A stretch of DNA of 64,000 nt, from NCBI GenBank assembly GCA_019424245.1, contig JAHYZV010000003.1, forward strand, positions 62,001 to 126,000, written 5' to 3'. Within the stretch, counting starts at the first letter, position 1, and each line of letters begins with the position of its first letter. Below the pieces are notes generated by a model that saw only the letters and a program-made list of their open reading frames with translations, did no database searches and was not told the DNA's origin. Shown in pieces: positions 25,562 through 33,825 of the stretch. The translations under genes and the position numbers were made by a program. The stretch is from Clostridiales bacterium. GTDB lineage: Bacteria; Bacillota; Clostridia; Lachnospirales; Lachnospiraceae.

Positions 25562-26865
25562 TAAATACAGCGGAGGTAATGCTTTGGGGCACAAGAATTG
25601 GAATAATTCATATGAATGAAGCAAATGGAGTTGTTGCATTTGAATATGATAAAGATTTTTTAAAGAGTAATATTGAGGTATCACCTATACATATGCCATT
25701 ATCAGAAAGAGTGTATGAATTTCCGGAACTTGCAAGGACAGCATTTCATGGAGCACCTGGATTGGTAGCGGATTCGCTTCCAGATAAATTTGGTAATAAA
25801 ATTATAGACAGATGGCTGGCTGAGCAGGGAAAATCAATTAGTGAATTTAATGTTATAGACAGACTGTGCTATACAGGAAAAAGAGGTATGGGTGCATTAG
25901 AATATATACCAGCAACAAGTCCGTTTGACAGTACAATAGAGGATGTTAATATATCGAAAATGGTAGAGTTTGCATCTGATGTATTATCTGATAGAAAAGA
26001 TAAGCTGATTAATCTGAAAGATAATGCTGGATATAGCCAGCTTGTGCTATTGGGAACATCTGCAGGTGGTGCAAGAGCAAAGGCGCTGATTGCATGGAAT
26101 GAAGATACGGGAGAAATAAAAAGTGGACAGATTAATGCTGGTAATGGATTTGAATACTGGCTTATGAAGTTTGATGGAGTATCTAAAAATGGGGATCATA
26201 ATCTGGAAGATTCAGTAGAATATACAAGAATAGAATACGGATATTATCTTATGGCAAAAGCAGCGGGGGTAATTATGAATGAATGCCGTCTGCTTGAAGA
26301 TGCCGGATATGCACATTTTATAACTAAACGTTTCGATAGGAACAATAATAAAAAAATTCATATGCAGACATTAGGAGCAATTTCACATATAGATTACAAT
26401 ATTCCGGGATTATGCAGTTATGAACAGGCAGCATATTATATGAATAGACTACGTATACCATATTCAGATGTGGAACAATTTTATAGAAGAATGGTTTTTA
26501 ATGTTATTCTGATTAATCAGGATGATCATGTAAAAAATGTTTCTTTTCTGATGGATAAGAATGGTGTCTGGAGATTGTCACCAGCATATGATGTCACATT
26601 TGCATATGACAGCAGCAATATGTGGTTGAAAGCACATCAGATGCTTATAAATGGAAAAAGTTCAGATATAAGTTATGATGATTTGATAAAATGTGGAATA
26701 AACATGGGAGTAAGCAAGAGGAAATGTGATGCAATAATATCGTATATAGAAGATGTTGCAAAAAGATTTTCAGATTATATGGAAATGGCAGGTGTCAGGG
26801 AGAAAACCTGTCAGATTATGAATGCCATTATAATTAGCAATAATATTAGAAAAACAGGAGATTAA
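25558..26865 (+). CDS. hipA: HipA-family Ser/Thr kinase toxin
   Basis: A 435-aa HipA-type kinase. The N-terminal subdomain (Couple_hipA-like; HMPLSERVYEFPELARTAF) is followed by the Gly-rich ATP loop LGTSAGGARAKALIAW, the mid-region ITKRFDR, the catalytic loop NQDDHVKNVSFL (Asp base and Asn metal ligand) and LSPAYDVTFAYD (metal-binding Asp). All kinase residues look intact. HipA proteins phosphorylate tRNA synthetases such as GltX and cause growth arrest; the target here is not determinable. The gene is AT-rich with rare codons (ATA, AGA) compared with its biosynthetic neighbours, consistent with horizontal acquisition. It ends just before the EamA gene. Confidence 0.9.
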   Translation: MINTAEVMLWGTRIGIIHMNEANGVVAFEYDKDFLKSNIEVSPIHMPLSERVYEFPELARTAFHGAPGLVADSLPDKFGNKIIDRWLAEQGKSISEFNVIDRLCYTGKRGMGALEYIPATSPFDSTIEDVNISKMVEFASDVLSDRKDKLINLKDNAGYSQLVLLGTSAGGARAKALIAWNEDTGEIKSGQINAGNGFEYWLMKFDGVSKNGDHNLEDSVEYTRIEYGYYLMAKAAGVIMNECRLLEDAGYAHFITKRFDRNNNKKIHMQTLGAISHIDYNIPGLCSYEQAAYYMNRLRIPYSDVEQFYRRMVFNVILINQDDHVKNVSFLMDKNGVWRLSPAYDVTFAYDSSNMWLKAHQMLINGKSSDISYDDLIKCGINMGVSKRKCDAIISYIEDVAKRFSDYMEMAGVREKTCQIMNAIIISNNIRKTGD

Positions 26866-26867
26866 TC

Positions 26868-27815
26868 ATGGAAAAAACAAACGAGAAAAAAGATTTTTTA
26901 CAGAAAACATGGGTGGTGTGCGCCCTTGCACTTGTGTGTACATTCCTTTGGGGAAGCGCATCGCCTTGTATCAAATTAGGATATGCGCTGTTTAAGATAC
27001 CGTCAAGTGAAACATGGACACAGGTATTATTTGCAGGAACAAGATTTGTTTTTGCAGGAGTGCTTACAATCTTAATTGGAAGTATTCTTAACAGAAAAAT
27101 GCTGCTTCCAACGAAATCAAGTGTACCAAGCATTGTAAAACTGGCAATGTTCCAGACAATTCTGCAGTACATATTCTTCTATATCGGACTTGCACACAAC
27201 AGCGGAGTAAAGGCGTCAATAATAAATGGTTCTAACACATTTTTCGTAATACTTGTATCGACAATTATATTCAGACAGGAAAAGCTGAATCTGAAGAAAA
27301 TTATCGGCTGTGTGATTGGGTTTGCAGGTGTTATCGTAGTCAGCATGAATGGACAGAAAATCGACATGAACTTAAGCATTATGGGTGACGGAAGTCTGTT
27401 CTTATGTGCGTTGTCATATGCATTTTCATCATGTCTTATGAAGAACTATTCAAAGAAAGACAATCCGGTAATGTTAAGTGGTTATCAGTTCATATTCGGT
27501 GGAATAGTAATGATTATATTAGGACTTGTGATGGGCGGTAGAATTACACACGTGTCAGTATCAGCAATACTAATGTTATTCTATCTCGCATGCATATCAG
27601 CCGTAGCCTACTCAATATGGGGAATACTGTTAAAGCACAACCCGGTATCCAAAGTGGCAATCTTCGGATTCACCAACCCTGTATTCGGTGTACTTCTTTC
27701 AGCCTGGTGGCTTGGAGAAGGAAGCAGAGAGCTTGGAATAAATGCATTAATAGCGTTAGTATTAGTGTGCATAGGAATCTGCATAGTTAACGTGAAGGGA
27801 AAGAAAGCAGAGTAA
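26868..27815 (+). CDS. EamA/DMT-family transporter
   Basis: A 315-aa membrane protein with ten predicted helices arranged as two EamA repeats (FLWGSASPCIKLGYALF in the first; YQFIFGGIVMIILGLVMGG and FTNPVFGVLLSAWWLGEG in the second). The family exports amino acids, nucleotides or other metabolites; the substrate cannot be assigned. It starts two bases after the hipA stop with AGGAGATTAATC before the ATG, so it is probably read through from hipBA or from an internal promoter. A large inverted-repeat element separates it from the convergent dnaK. Confidence 0.88.
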   Translation: MEKTNEKKDFLQKTWVVCALALVCTFLWGSASPCIKLGYALFKIPSSETWTQVLFAGTRFVFAGVLTILIGSILNRKMLLPTKSSVPSIVKLAMFQTILQYIFFYIGLAHNSGVKASIINGSNTFFVILVSTIIFRQEKLNLKKIIGCVIGFAGVIVVSMNGQKIDMNLSIMGDGSLFLCALSYAFSSCLMKNYSKKDNPVMLSGYQFIFGGIVMIILGLVMGGRITHVSVSAILMLFYLACISAVAYSIWGILLKHNPVSKVAIFGFTNPVFGVLLSAWWLGEGSRELGINALIALVLVCIGICIVNVKGKKAE

Positions 27816-27848
27816 ATACAAGAAAATCAAGCGAGCAAAGCAAGCAAA

Positions 27849-27995
27849 GAAAATAAATAAGACCAGTCCAGGCATTGAGGAGCCGCCGGTACTTAGCAAA
27901 TCAGGACAGCCCCGAAGGGGCAAATCCTGATGAGCTTAGTACCGCTGCGAGCGACGCATAGCGAAAGCGTGCCTGAACTGGTCTTATTTATTTTC
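27849..27995. repeat. Large nested inverted-repeat element between convergent genes
   Basis: The outer stem pairs 27849-27867 with 27977-27995 (19 bp exact), then AGGCA with TGCCT. Inside are a 10-bp stem with one mismatch (27888-27897 with 27934-27943), a 7-bp stem ATCAGGA/TCCTGAT (27900-27906 with 27925-27931), and GCCCC-GAA-GGGGC (27909-27921). The inner part is GC-rich in an AT-rich gap. It lies between the convergent EamA (+) and dnaK (-) genes and can terminate both, but is far larger and more branched than needed. Confidence 0.7.
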
Positions 27996-28009
27996 GTAGC
28001 GGTCCGCAA

Positions 28010-29755
28010 TTACCTTAAAGCTTCTTTCACAGCTTCCGAAGCCTCATGCATGGAAGCTGCTTTCTCCTCATTAAGCTTGTCAATAGGAGCTTTAGATATA
28101 AGCTTGCCAAGATGTCCAATCTGAGCCTTAACATTCTTTTTCTTATCCTTATCCCAGACCTTTTTATTGGCGGCAAGTGCGTTGTTAGCTTCGTTAAGAG
28201 TCCGTACAGCATCCTCCCTTATGTCAATAAATCTCTGGTATGCTTCATCCTGCTTGCTGTAGACTTCGGCTTCCCAGCGGGCTTTTGCAATCTCTTCTTC
28301 GGTCATGTTAGAGCTTGAAGTAATAGTAATGCTCTGTTCCCTTCCGGTACCTAAGTCCTTTGCAGATACATTGACAATACCATTAACATCAATGTCAAAT
28401 GTTACTTCAATCTGTGGGACTCCTGCCATCGCACGCTTAATACCGTTAAGACGGAAGTTGCCAAGCAGTTTATTGTCTCTTGTAAACTTTCGTTCACCCT
28501 GAAAAACCTTGATATCAACGGATGTCTGGAAATTGCCGGCAGTAGTAAATATCTGGCTGTGTCTTGTAGGAATGGTAGTGTTTCTTTCAATAAGCCTGCT
28601 TGCAATTCCACCCATAGTCTCAATAGAAAGAGACATTGGAGTTACATCCATAAGTATGATTTCAGAAGCAGCAGAACCGGCCTGAAGCTGGTTTCCAAGC
28701 TTGCCACCCTGAACGGCAGCACCAAGGGCTACACATTCATCAGGATTAAGATTTCTTGATGGCTCTTTTCCCATAAGCTGTCTTACTTTATCAGCAACAG
28801 CAGGGATTCTTGTAGAACCACCAACCAATAAAACCATATTAATGTCTGTCTTGGAAAGACCTGCATCATGCAGTGCATTCTCAACAGGGGTGATTGTTCT
28901 GTCTACAAGGTCAGCTGTAAGCTCGTTAAATGTCTGTCTTGATAAAGTGATATCAATGTGGTGCGGTCCGTCCTTAGACATAGCGATAAAAGGAAGATTA
29001 ATATTAGTTGTTACAGAAGAAGACAGCTCCTTCTTTGCTTTCTCAGCTTCTTCTCTTAAACGCTGCATTGCAGAGACGTCCTTTGAAAGATTGATACCGT
29101 CACTTATCTTAAACTGCTCGACAAGATAATTAACTATTCTTTCATCGAAATCATCACCACCTAAGTGATTGTCACCTGAAGTTGCAAGAACTTCAATGAC
29201 ATTATCACCGATATCGATAACAGACACATCAAAAGTTCCACCACCTAAATCATACACAAGAACCTTCTGTGCCATACCATTGTCAAGTCCGTACGCGAGA
29301 GCGGCAGAAGTAGGCTCGTTGATAATTCTTAATATGTTAAGCCCGGCAATCTTACCGGCATCTTTAGTAGCCTGTCTTTGTGCGTCAGTAAAATAGGCAG
29401 GCACAGTTACAACAGCGTCTGTCACAGGCTGTCCTAAGAAATCCTCGGCATCCTCCTTTAACTTCATAAGTATAAATGCAGAGATTTCCTGTGGAGTATA
29501 ATACTTTCCGTCAATCTTCCTGCGATAGTCCGTACCCATGTGTCTCTTGATAGAGAATATAGTTCTGTCAGAGTTGACGGCAGCCTGTCTCTTGGCGGCA
29601 TCACCAACAATACGTTCCTTTGATTTCGTAAAGGCTACAACAGAAGGGGTTGTGCGGTAGCCTTCTTTGTTGGTGATGACAGTAGGCGTATCACCTTCAA
29701 TAACAGCCACACAGCTGTTAGTTGTTCCTAAATCAATTCCTATAACAGTTCCCAT
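28010..29755 (-). CDS. dnaK: DnaK-type Hsp70 chaperone, orphan, with shortened C-terminus
   Basis: A 581-aa Hsp70 on the reverse strand. The nucleotide-binding domain has GIDLGTTNSCVAV, VPAYFTDAQRQATKDAG, DLGGGTFDVS and VGGSTRIPAV; the linker region and the substrate-binding domain (RLIERNTTIPTRHSQIF, VFQGER) are intact. The C-terminal lid is short and the usual Gly-rich tail is missing (581 against about 610-620 aa). No grpE, dnaJ or hrcA is adjacent, so this is probably a second DnaK rather than the main heat-shock copy. The start at 29755 (MGTVIGIDLG) has GGAG six bases upstream; an earlier ATG at 29767 overlaps that site. It is divergent from aroC. Confidence 0.9.
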   Translation of the reverse strand: MGTVIGIDLGTTNSCVAVIEGDTPTVITNKEGYRTTPSVVAFTKSKERIVGDAAKRQAAVNSDRTIFSIKRHMGTDYRRKIDGKYYTPQEISAFILMKLKEDAEDFLGQPVTDAVVTVPAYFTDAQRQATKDAGKIAGLNILRIINEPTSAALAYGLDNGMAQKVLVYDLGGGTFDVSVIDIGDNVIEVLATSGDNHLGGDDFDERIVNYLVEQFKISDGINLSKDVSAMQRLREEAEKAKKELSSSVTTNINLPFIAMSKDGPHHIDITLSRQTFNELTADLVDRTITPVENALHDAGLSKTDINMVLLVGGSTRIPAVADKVRQLMGKEPSRNLNPDECVALGAAVQGGKLGNQLQAGSAASEIILMDVTPMSLSIETMGGIASRLIERNTTIPTRHSQIFTTAGNFQTSVDIKVFQGERKFTRDNKLLGNFRLNGIKRAMAGVPQIEVTFDIDVNGIVNVSAKDLGTGREQSITITSSSNMTEEEIAKARWEAEVYSKQDEAYQRFIDIREDAVRTLNEANNALAANKKVWDKDKKKNVKAQIGHLGKLISKAPIDKLNEEKAASMHEASEAVKEALR

Positions 29756-29862
29756 AATAAACTCCATTCAATATATTGATATATTTATTTTACCATATAA
29801 AATACATTTGACTATTAAGAAAAAAATAAAAATAAGAAAAAATTAATAAATTGGGGTTTTGC

Positions 29863-29892
29863 TTGATGATATATATTTTAATATGTTAAAAT
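29863..29892 (+). promoter_or_regulatory. Putative promoter for aroC
   Basis: TTGATG (29863-29868) and TAAAAT (29887-29892) with an 18-bp spacer, about 30 bp before the aroC start. Confidence 0.5.
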
Positions 29893-29924
29893 AAATCCTA
29901 TTGAAAAGATGAGGAGAATATATT

Positions 29925-31025
29925 ATGGCAGGTTCAGTGTTTGGAAATATATTTAAGATATCAACATGGGGAGAGTCGCATGGAGAGGGACTTGGAGTTG
30001 TAATTGACGGGTGTCCTGCAGGTCTGCCTCTTTGTGAGGAAGATATTCAGGAGCAGCTAGACAGAAGAAAACCGGGACAGTCAAAGTTTACTACACCAAG
30101 AAAGGAAGATGATGAGGTACATATTCTTTCAGGTGTATTTGAAGGCAAGACTACCGGGACTCCAATATCACTTGCAGTATATAATAAGACACAGAGGTCT
30201 GCTGACTATTCAGAGATAGCTAATTATTACAGACCGGGACATGCTGATTATACGTTTGACGAGAAATTCGGATTCAGGGATTACAGAGGCGGTGGAAGAA
30301 GTTCTGGAAGAGAAACTATCGGAAGAGTTGCAGCCGGTGCAATTGCTATGAAGATTCTTAAAGAGCTTGGAATTAATATTACAGCATATGCTAAAGAAAT
30401 CGGTGGAATTGGCATTGATTATGATAAGTTTGATATAGCTGAAAGAGATAATAACGCATTTAACATACCTGATAAGGAAGCTGCAGAGAAGGTTAAGGCT
30501 TTTGCAGAGAGCAAGATGTCAGTTGGAGATTCAATCGGTGGTGTCATTGAATGCAGGGTTACAGGAATGATGACTGGAATTGGCAATCCTACATTTGAAA
30601 AGCTAGATGCTAATCTTGCCAAGGGAATAATGTCAATTGGGGCTGTCAAAGGCTTTGAGATTGGAGACGGTTTTGAAGCGGCTAAAGTTACAGGAAAGTA
30701 TAATAATGATGAATTCGTAATGAAGGATGGCAGGGTTGGCAAGCTGACTAATCACAGCGGTGGAGTGCTTGGTGGAATAAGCGACGGTGATGAGCTTGTG
30801 TTCAGGGCAGCGGTAAAACCGACACCTTCAATTAGTGCATTGCAGGAAACTGTTAATAAGCAGGGCGAGGATATCGAGGTCTCAATCAAAGGAAGACATG
30901 ACCCGATGATAGTTCCAAGAGCAGTTGTTGTGGTTGAAGCTATGACAGCACTTACACTTGTTGACCTGATATTTGACAATATGACGGCTAGAATGGACAG
31001 AGTTAAAGAGTTTTACAGAAAATAA
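29925..31025 (+). CDS. aroC: Chorismate synthase
   Basis: A 366-aa enzyme converting 5-enolpyruvylshikimate-3-phosphate to chorismate with reduced FMN. The signatures are GESHGEGLGVVIDGCPAG near the N-terminus, RPGHADYTFDEKFGFRDYRGGGRSSGRETIGRVAAGA, which carries the FMN and substrate residues, and the C-terminal RHDPMIVPRAVVVVEAM. The length is normal. GAGGAG precedes the ATG. tgt follows 11 bases later, so they likely share a transcript. Confidence 0.97.
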   Translation: MAGSVFGNIFKISTWGESHGEGLGVVIDGCPAGLPLCEEDIQEQLDRRKPGQSKFTTPRKEDDEVHILSGVFEGKTTGTPISLAVYNKTQRSADYSEIANYYRPGHADYTFDEKFGFRDYRGGGRSSGRETIGRVAAGAIAMKILKELGINITAYAKEIGGIGIDYDKFDIAERDNNAFNIPDKEAAEKVKAFAESKMSVGDSIGGVIECRVTGMMTGIGNPTFEKLDANLAKGIMSIGAVKGFEIGDGFEAAKVTGKYNNDEFVMKDGRVGKLTNHSGGVLGGISDGDELVFRAAVKPTPSISALQETVNKQGEDIEVSIKGRHDPMIVPRAVVVVEAMTALTLVDLIFDNMTARMDRVKEFYRK

Positions 31026-31036
31026 AAGGAGCAGAT

Positions 31037-32173
31037 ATGTATAAAATTTTAAAGACGGATGGCAGGGCAAAAAGAGCAGAGTTCACAACAGTACATGGAA
31101 CTGTGCAGACACCTGTATTTATGAATGTCGGAACAGTTGCGGCCATTAAAGGTGCAGTTGCGACAACTGATTTACAGCAGATAGGAACGCAGATAGAATT
31201 ATCTAACACTTACCATCTTCATGTAAGACCGGGAGATAAGATTATTAAGCAGCTTGGAGGACTTCATAAGTTCATGAACTGGGATAAACCGATTCTTACA
31301 GATTCAGGTGGATTTCAGGTGTTTTCACTTGCAGGACTCCGTAAGATTAAAGAAGAAGGCGTTACTTTCCAGTCACATATTGACGGGCATAAGATATTCA
31401 TGGGACCAGAGGAAAGCATGCAGATACAGTCTAATCTTGGCTCAACAATCGCAATGGCATTTGACGAATGTGCACCGGCAAAGGCTGACAGAAAATATAT
31501 CCAGAATTCTGTTGACAGAACATACCGCTGGTTAGAGCGTTGCAAGAAGGAGATGGCAAGACTGAACTCACTTCCTGATACGGTTAATCCTGATCAGATG
31601 CTTTTTGGTATAGATCAGGGTGGCGTATTTAATGATATAAGAATTGACCACGCCAAGAGAATATCAGAGTTAGATCTTGATGGTTATGCAGTAGGCGGGC
31701 TTGCTGTTGGTGAAACACATGAGGAAATGTATGATGTACTTGATAATGTAGTGCCATATCTTCCAAAGGACAAGCCGACATATCTTATGGGAGTGGGAAC
31801 ACCTGCCAACATATTAGAGGCAGTGGACAGAGGAATTGATTTCTTCGACTGTGTATACCCTTCAAGAAACGGACGTCATGGACATGTGTATACTAAGTTT
31901 GGAAAGATTAATCTTTTTAATGCAAAGTATGAGACAGATACAGCACCAATTGAAGAAGGCTGTGGATGTCCATGCTGTCAGAATTACTCAAGAGCATATG
32001 TAAGACATCTTCTTAAGGCTAAGGAAATGCTTGGAATGCGTCTTTGTGTTCTTCACAATTTATACTATTACAACCATCTCATGACAGACATAAGAGCTGC
32101 AATTGAAGAAGGAAGATATGAAGGCTTCAAGGAAGAGGCATTATACCAGATGAAGACATATAATAAGCAGTAA
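31037..32173 (+). CDS. tgt: tRNA-guanine transglycosylase (queuine tRNA-ribosyltransferase)
   Basis: A 378-aa enzyme that swaps guanine-34 of Asp, Asn, His and Tyr tRNAs for a queuosine precursor. ILTDSGGFQVFSLAGLRKI carries the catalytic Asp and substrate residues, GGLAVGETHEEMY and VDRGIDFFDCVYPSRNGRHG the second catalytic Asp region, and CGCPCCQNY with a later His (LHNLYYYNHL) the zinc site. AAAAGGAG precedes the ATG. It is followed by yajC, as in many bacteria. Confidence 0.97.
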   Translation: MYKILKTDGRAKRAEFTTVHGTVQTPVFMNVGTVAAIKGAVATTDLQQIGTQIELSNTYHLHVRPGDKIIKQLGGLHKFMNWDKPILTDSGGFQVFSLAGLRKIKEEGVTFQSHIDGHKIFMGPEESMQIQSNLGSTIAMAFDECAPAKADRKYIQNSVDRTYRWLERCKKEMARLNSLPDTVNPDQMLFGIDQGGVFNDIRIDHAKRISELDLDGYAVGGLAVGETHEEMYDVLDNVVPYLPKDKPTYLMGVGTPANILEAVDRGIDFFDCVYPSRNGRHGHVYTKFGKINLFNAKYETDTAPIEEGCGCPCCQNYSRAYVRHLLKAKEMLGMRLCVLHNLYYYNHLMTDIRAAIEEGRYEGFKEEALYQMKTYNKQ

Positions 32174-32284
32174 TGCTGTATGTTTATAAATATTTTGTTA
32201 AAAATACATTTTGAGGTAGACAAGCTGCTCTCAATTATGTATTATATGTTAAGTTTGAAAGAGACATTTTAAGGAGGAGTATCA

Positions 32285-32572
32285 ATGAATATTGCTATCA
32301 TAGTTTTTTATGTCGTAATTATTGGTGCAATGATGTATTTCATGGCAATCAAGCCACAGAAGAAGGAACAGAAGCGTCAGCAGGAACTTATGGATTCTAT
32401 GGAAATCGGTGATTATGTTCTTACAACAAGCGGTTTCTATGGTGTTCTTATCGATATATCAGAAGATGATGTAATCGTAGAATTCGGTAACAACAAGAAT
32501 TGCCGTATCTCAATGCAGAAGAAGGCAATTGCTCAGGTTGAGAAGCCATCAGACAGCACATCAGCAGAATAA
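32285..32572 (+). CDS. yajC: Preprotein translocase subunit YajC
   Basis: A 95-aa protein with one N-terminal membrane helix (AIIVFYVVIIGAMMYFMAI), then the YajC signature KPQKKEQKRQQELMDSMEIGD and GFYGVLIDISEDDVIVEFG. It is an accessory subunit of the SecDF-YajC complex. AAGGAGGAG precedes the ATG, and a strong terminator follows. The tgt-yajC order is widely conserved. Confidence 0.93.
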   Translation: MNIAIIVFYVVIIGAMMYFMAIKPQKKEQKRQQELMDSMEIGDYVLTTSGFYGVLIDISEDDVIVEFGNNKNCRISMQKKAIAQVEKPSDSTSAE

Positions 32573-32594
32573 TTAAAGGCAATTAATTAAAGCA

Positions 32595-32640
32595 GGGTTC
32601 CTGATTAGACACATTTGTCTGGTCAGGAATCCTTTTTTTA
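32595..32640 (+). terminator. Intrinsic terminator after yajC
   Basis: A ~16-bp stem (GGTTCCTGATTAGACA with TGTCTGGTCAGGAATCC, one bulge and two G-U pairs) followed by a run of seven T. Confidence 0.9.
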
Positions 32641-32708
32641 TTGAAAATGTTGTGCAAATGTTATATCATATTAAATTGAATTATCATATGAAAAAGGGGT
32701 AAGGGTTT

Positions 32709-33791
32709 ATGGAAAGCAGAATAACTTTAATTCCAGGTGATGGAATAGGACCAGAAATCGTCAGAGAGGCTGTGAAAGTGCTTGACAGTGTGGCTGACAA
32801 ATACGGTCACAAGTTCGATTATACCAAGATTCTTATGGGTGGATGCTCAATTGATGAGTATGGCGTTCCACTTACAGATGAAGCAGTAGCAACAGCTAAA
32901 GCATCTGATGCTGTACTTCTTGGAGCAGTTGGAGGCAATGTAGGTAATTCCAAGTGGTATGATGTTGCACCTAATTTAAGACCAGAAGCGGGACTTTTAA
33001 AGATTCGTAAGGAATTAGGACTTTTTGCTAATTTACGTCCGGCATATCTTTATGATGAACTTAAGGCAGCGTGTCCATTGAAGGAAGAAATAATCGGTGA
33101 TGGATTTGATATGGTCATTATGAGAGAGCTTACAGGCGGCCTTTACTTTGGTAATAGATATACTAAGGAAATTGACGGATTGGAGACAGCCGTTGATACA
33201 CTTACATACAACGAAGAAGAAATCAGAAGAATTGCAATTAAGGGATTTGAGATTGCAATGAAGAGAAGAAAGAAAGTAACAAGCGTTGATAAGGCAAATG
33301 TTCTTGATTCTTCAAGACTCTGGAGAAAGATTGTACATGAGGTTGCAAAGGATTATCCGGAAGTTGAAGTTTCAGACATGCTTGTAGATAACTGTGCTAT
33401 GCAGCTTGTTATGAATCCTGGACAGTTCGATGTTATTCTTACTGAGAACATGTTTGGAGACATATTATCAGATGAGGCAAGTATGATAACAGGTTCAATC
33501 GGAATGTTATCAAGTGCAAGCCTTAATAAGACTAAGTTAGGTCTTTATGAGCCAAGCCATGGTTCAGCACCTGATATTGCAGGAAAGAATGTTGCTAATC
33601 CAATTGCTACAATTCTCAGTGCAGCCATGATGTTAAGATATTCACTTGATCTTGACAAGGAAGCAGATGCTATTGAAGCAGCAGTTGCAGCTGTTTTAAA
33701 GGAAGGCTACAGAACAACTGATATTATGTCAGAAGGATGCACACTTGTAGGAACTGACAAGATGGGCGACTTAATCGCAGAGAGAGTTTAA
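32709..33791 (+). CDS. leuB: 3-Isopropylmalate dehydrogenase
   Basis: A 360-aa NAD-dependent decarboxylating dehydrogenase of leucine synthesis. It shows IPGDGIGPEIVREAVKVL, the substrate motif MRELTGGLYFG, VDKANVLDSSRLWR, the metal site NMFGDILSDEASMI and the NAD site YEPSHGSAPDIAGKNVANP. The first gene of a leuB-ilvD-ilvB run for branched-chain amino acids. leuA and leuCD are not in the window. Only about 70 bp separate it from the yajC terminator, too little for a T-box leader. Confidence 0.96.
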   Translation: MESRITLIPGDGIGPEIVREAVKVLDSVADKYGHKFDYTKILMGGCSIDEYGVPLTDEAVATAKASDAVLLGAVGGNVGNSKWYDVAPNLRPEAGLLKIRKELGLFANLRPAYLYDELKAACPLKEEIIGDGFDMVIMRELTGGLYFGNRYTKEIDGLETAVDTLTYNEEEIRRIAIKGFEIAMKRRKKVTSVDKANVLDSSRLWRKIVHEVAKDYPEVEVSDMLVDNCAMQLVMNPGQFDVILTENMFGDILSDEASMITGSIGMLSSASLNKTKLGLYEPSHGSAPDIAGKNVANPIATILSAAMMLRYSLDLDKEADAIEAAVAAVLKEGYRTTDIMSEGCTLVGTDKMGDLIAERV

Positions 33792-33825
33792 TACATTTAA
33801 ATAATACATATTAAGGAGATAAGCT

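Noticed and set aside
32640..32708. T-box or leucine attenuator before leuB
   Set aside because: Only ~70 bp separate the yajC terminator and leuB; there is no room for a specifier loop and no second terminator.
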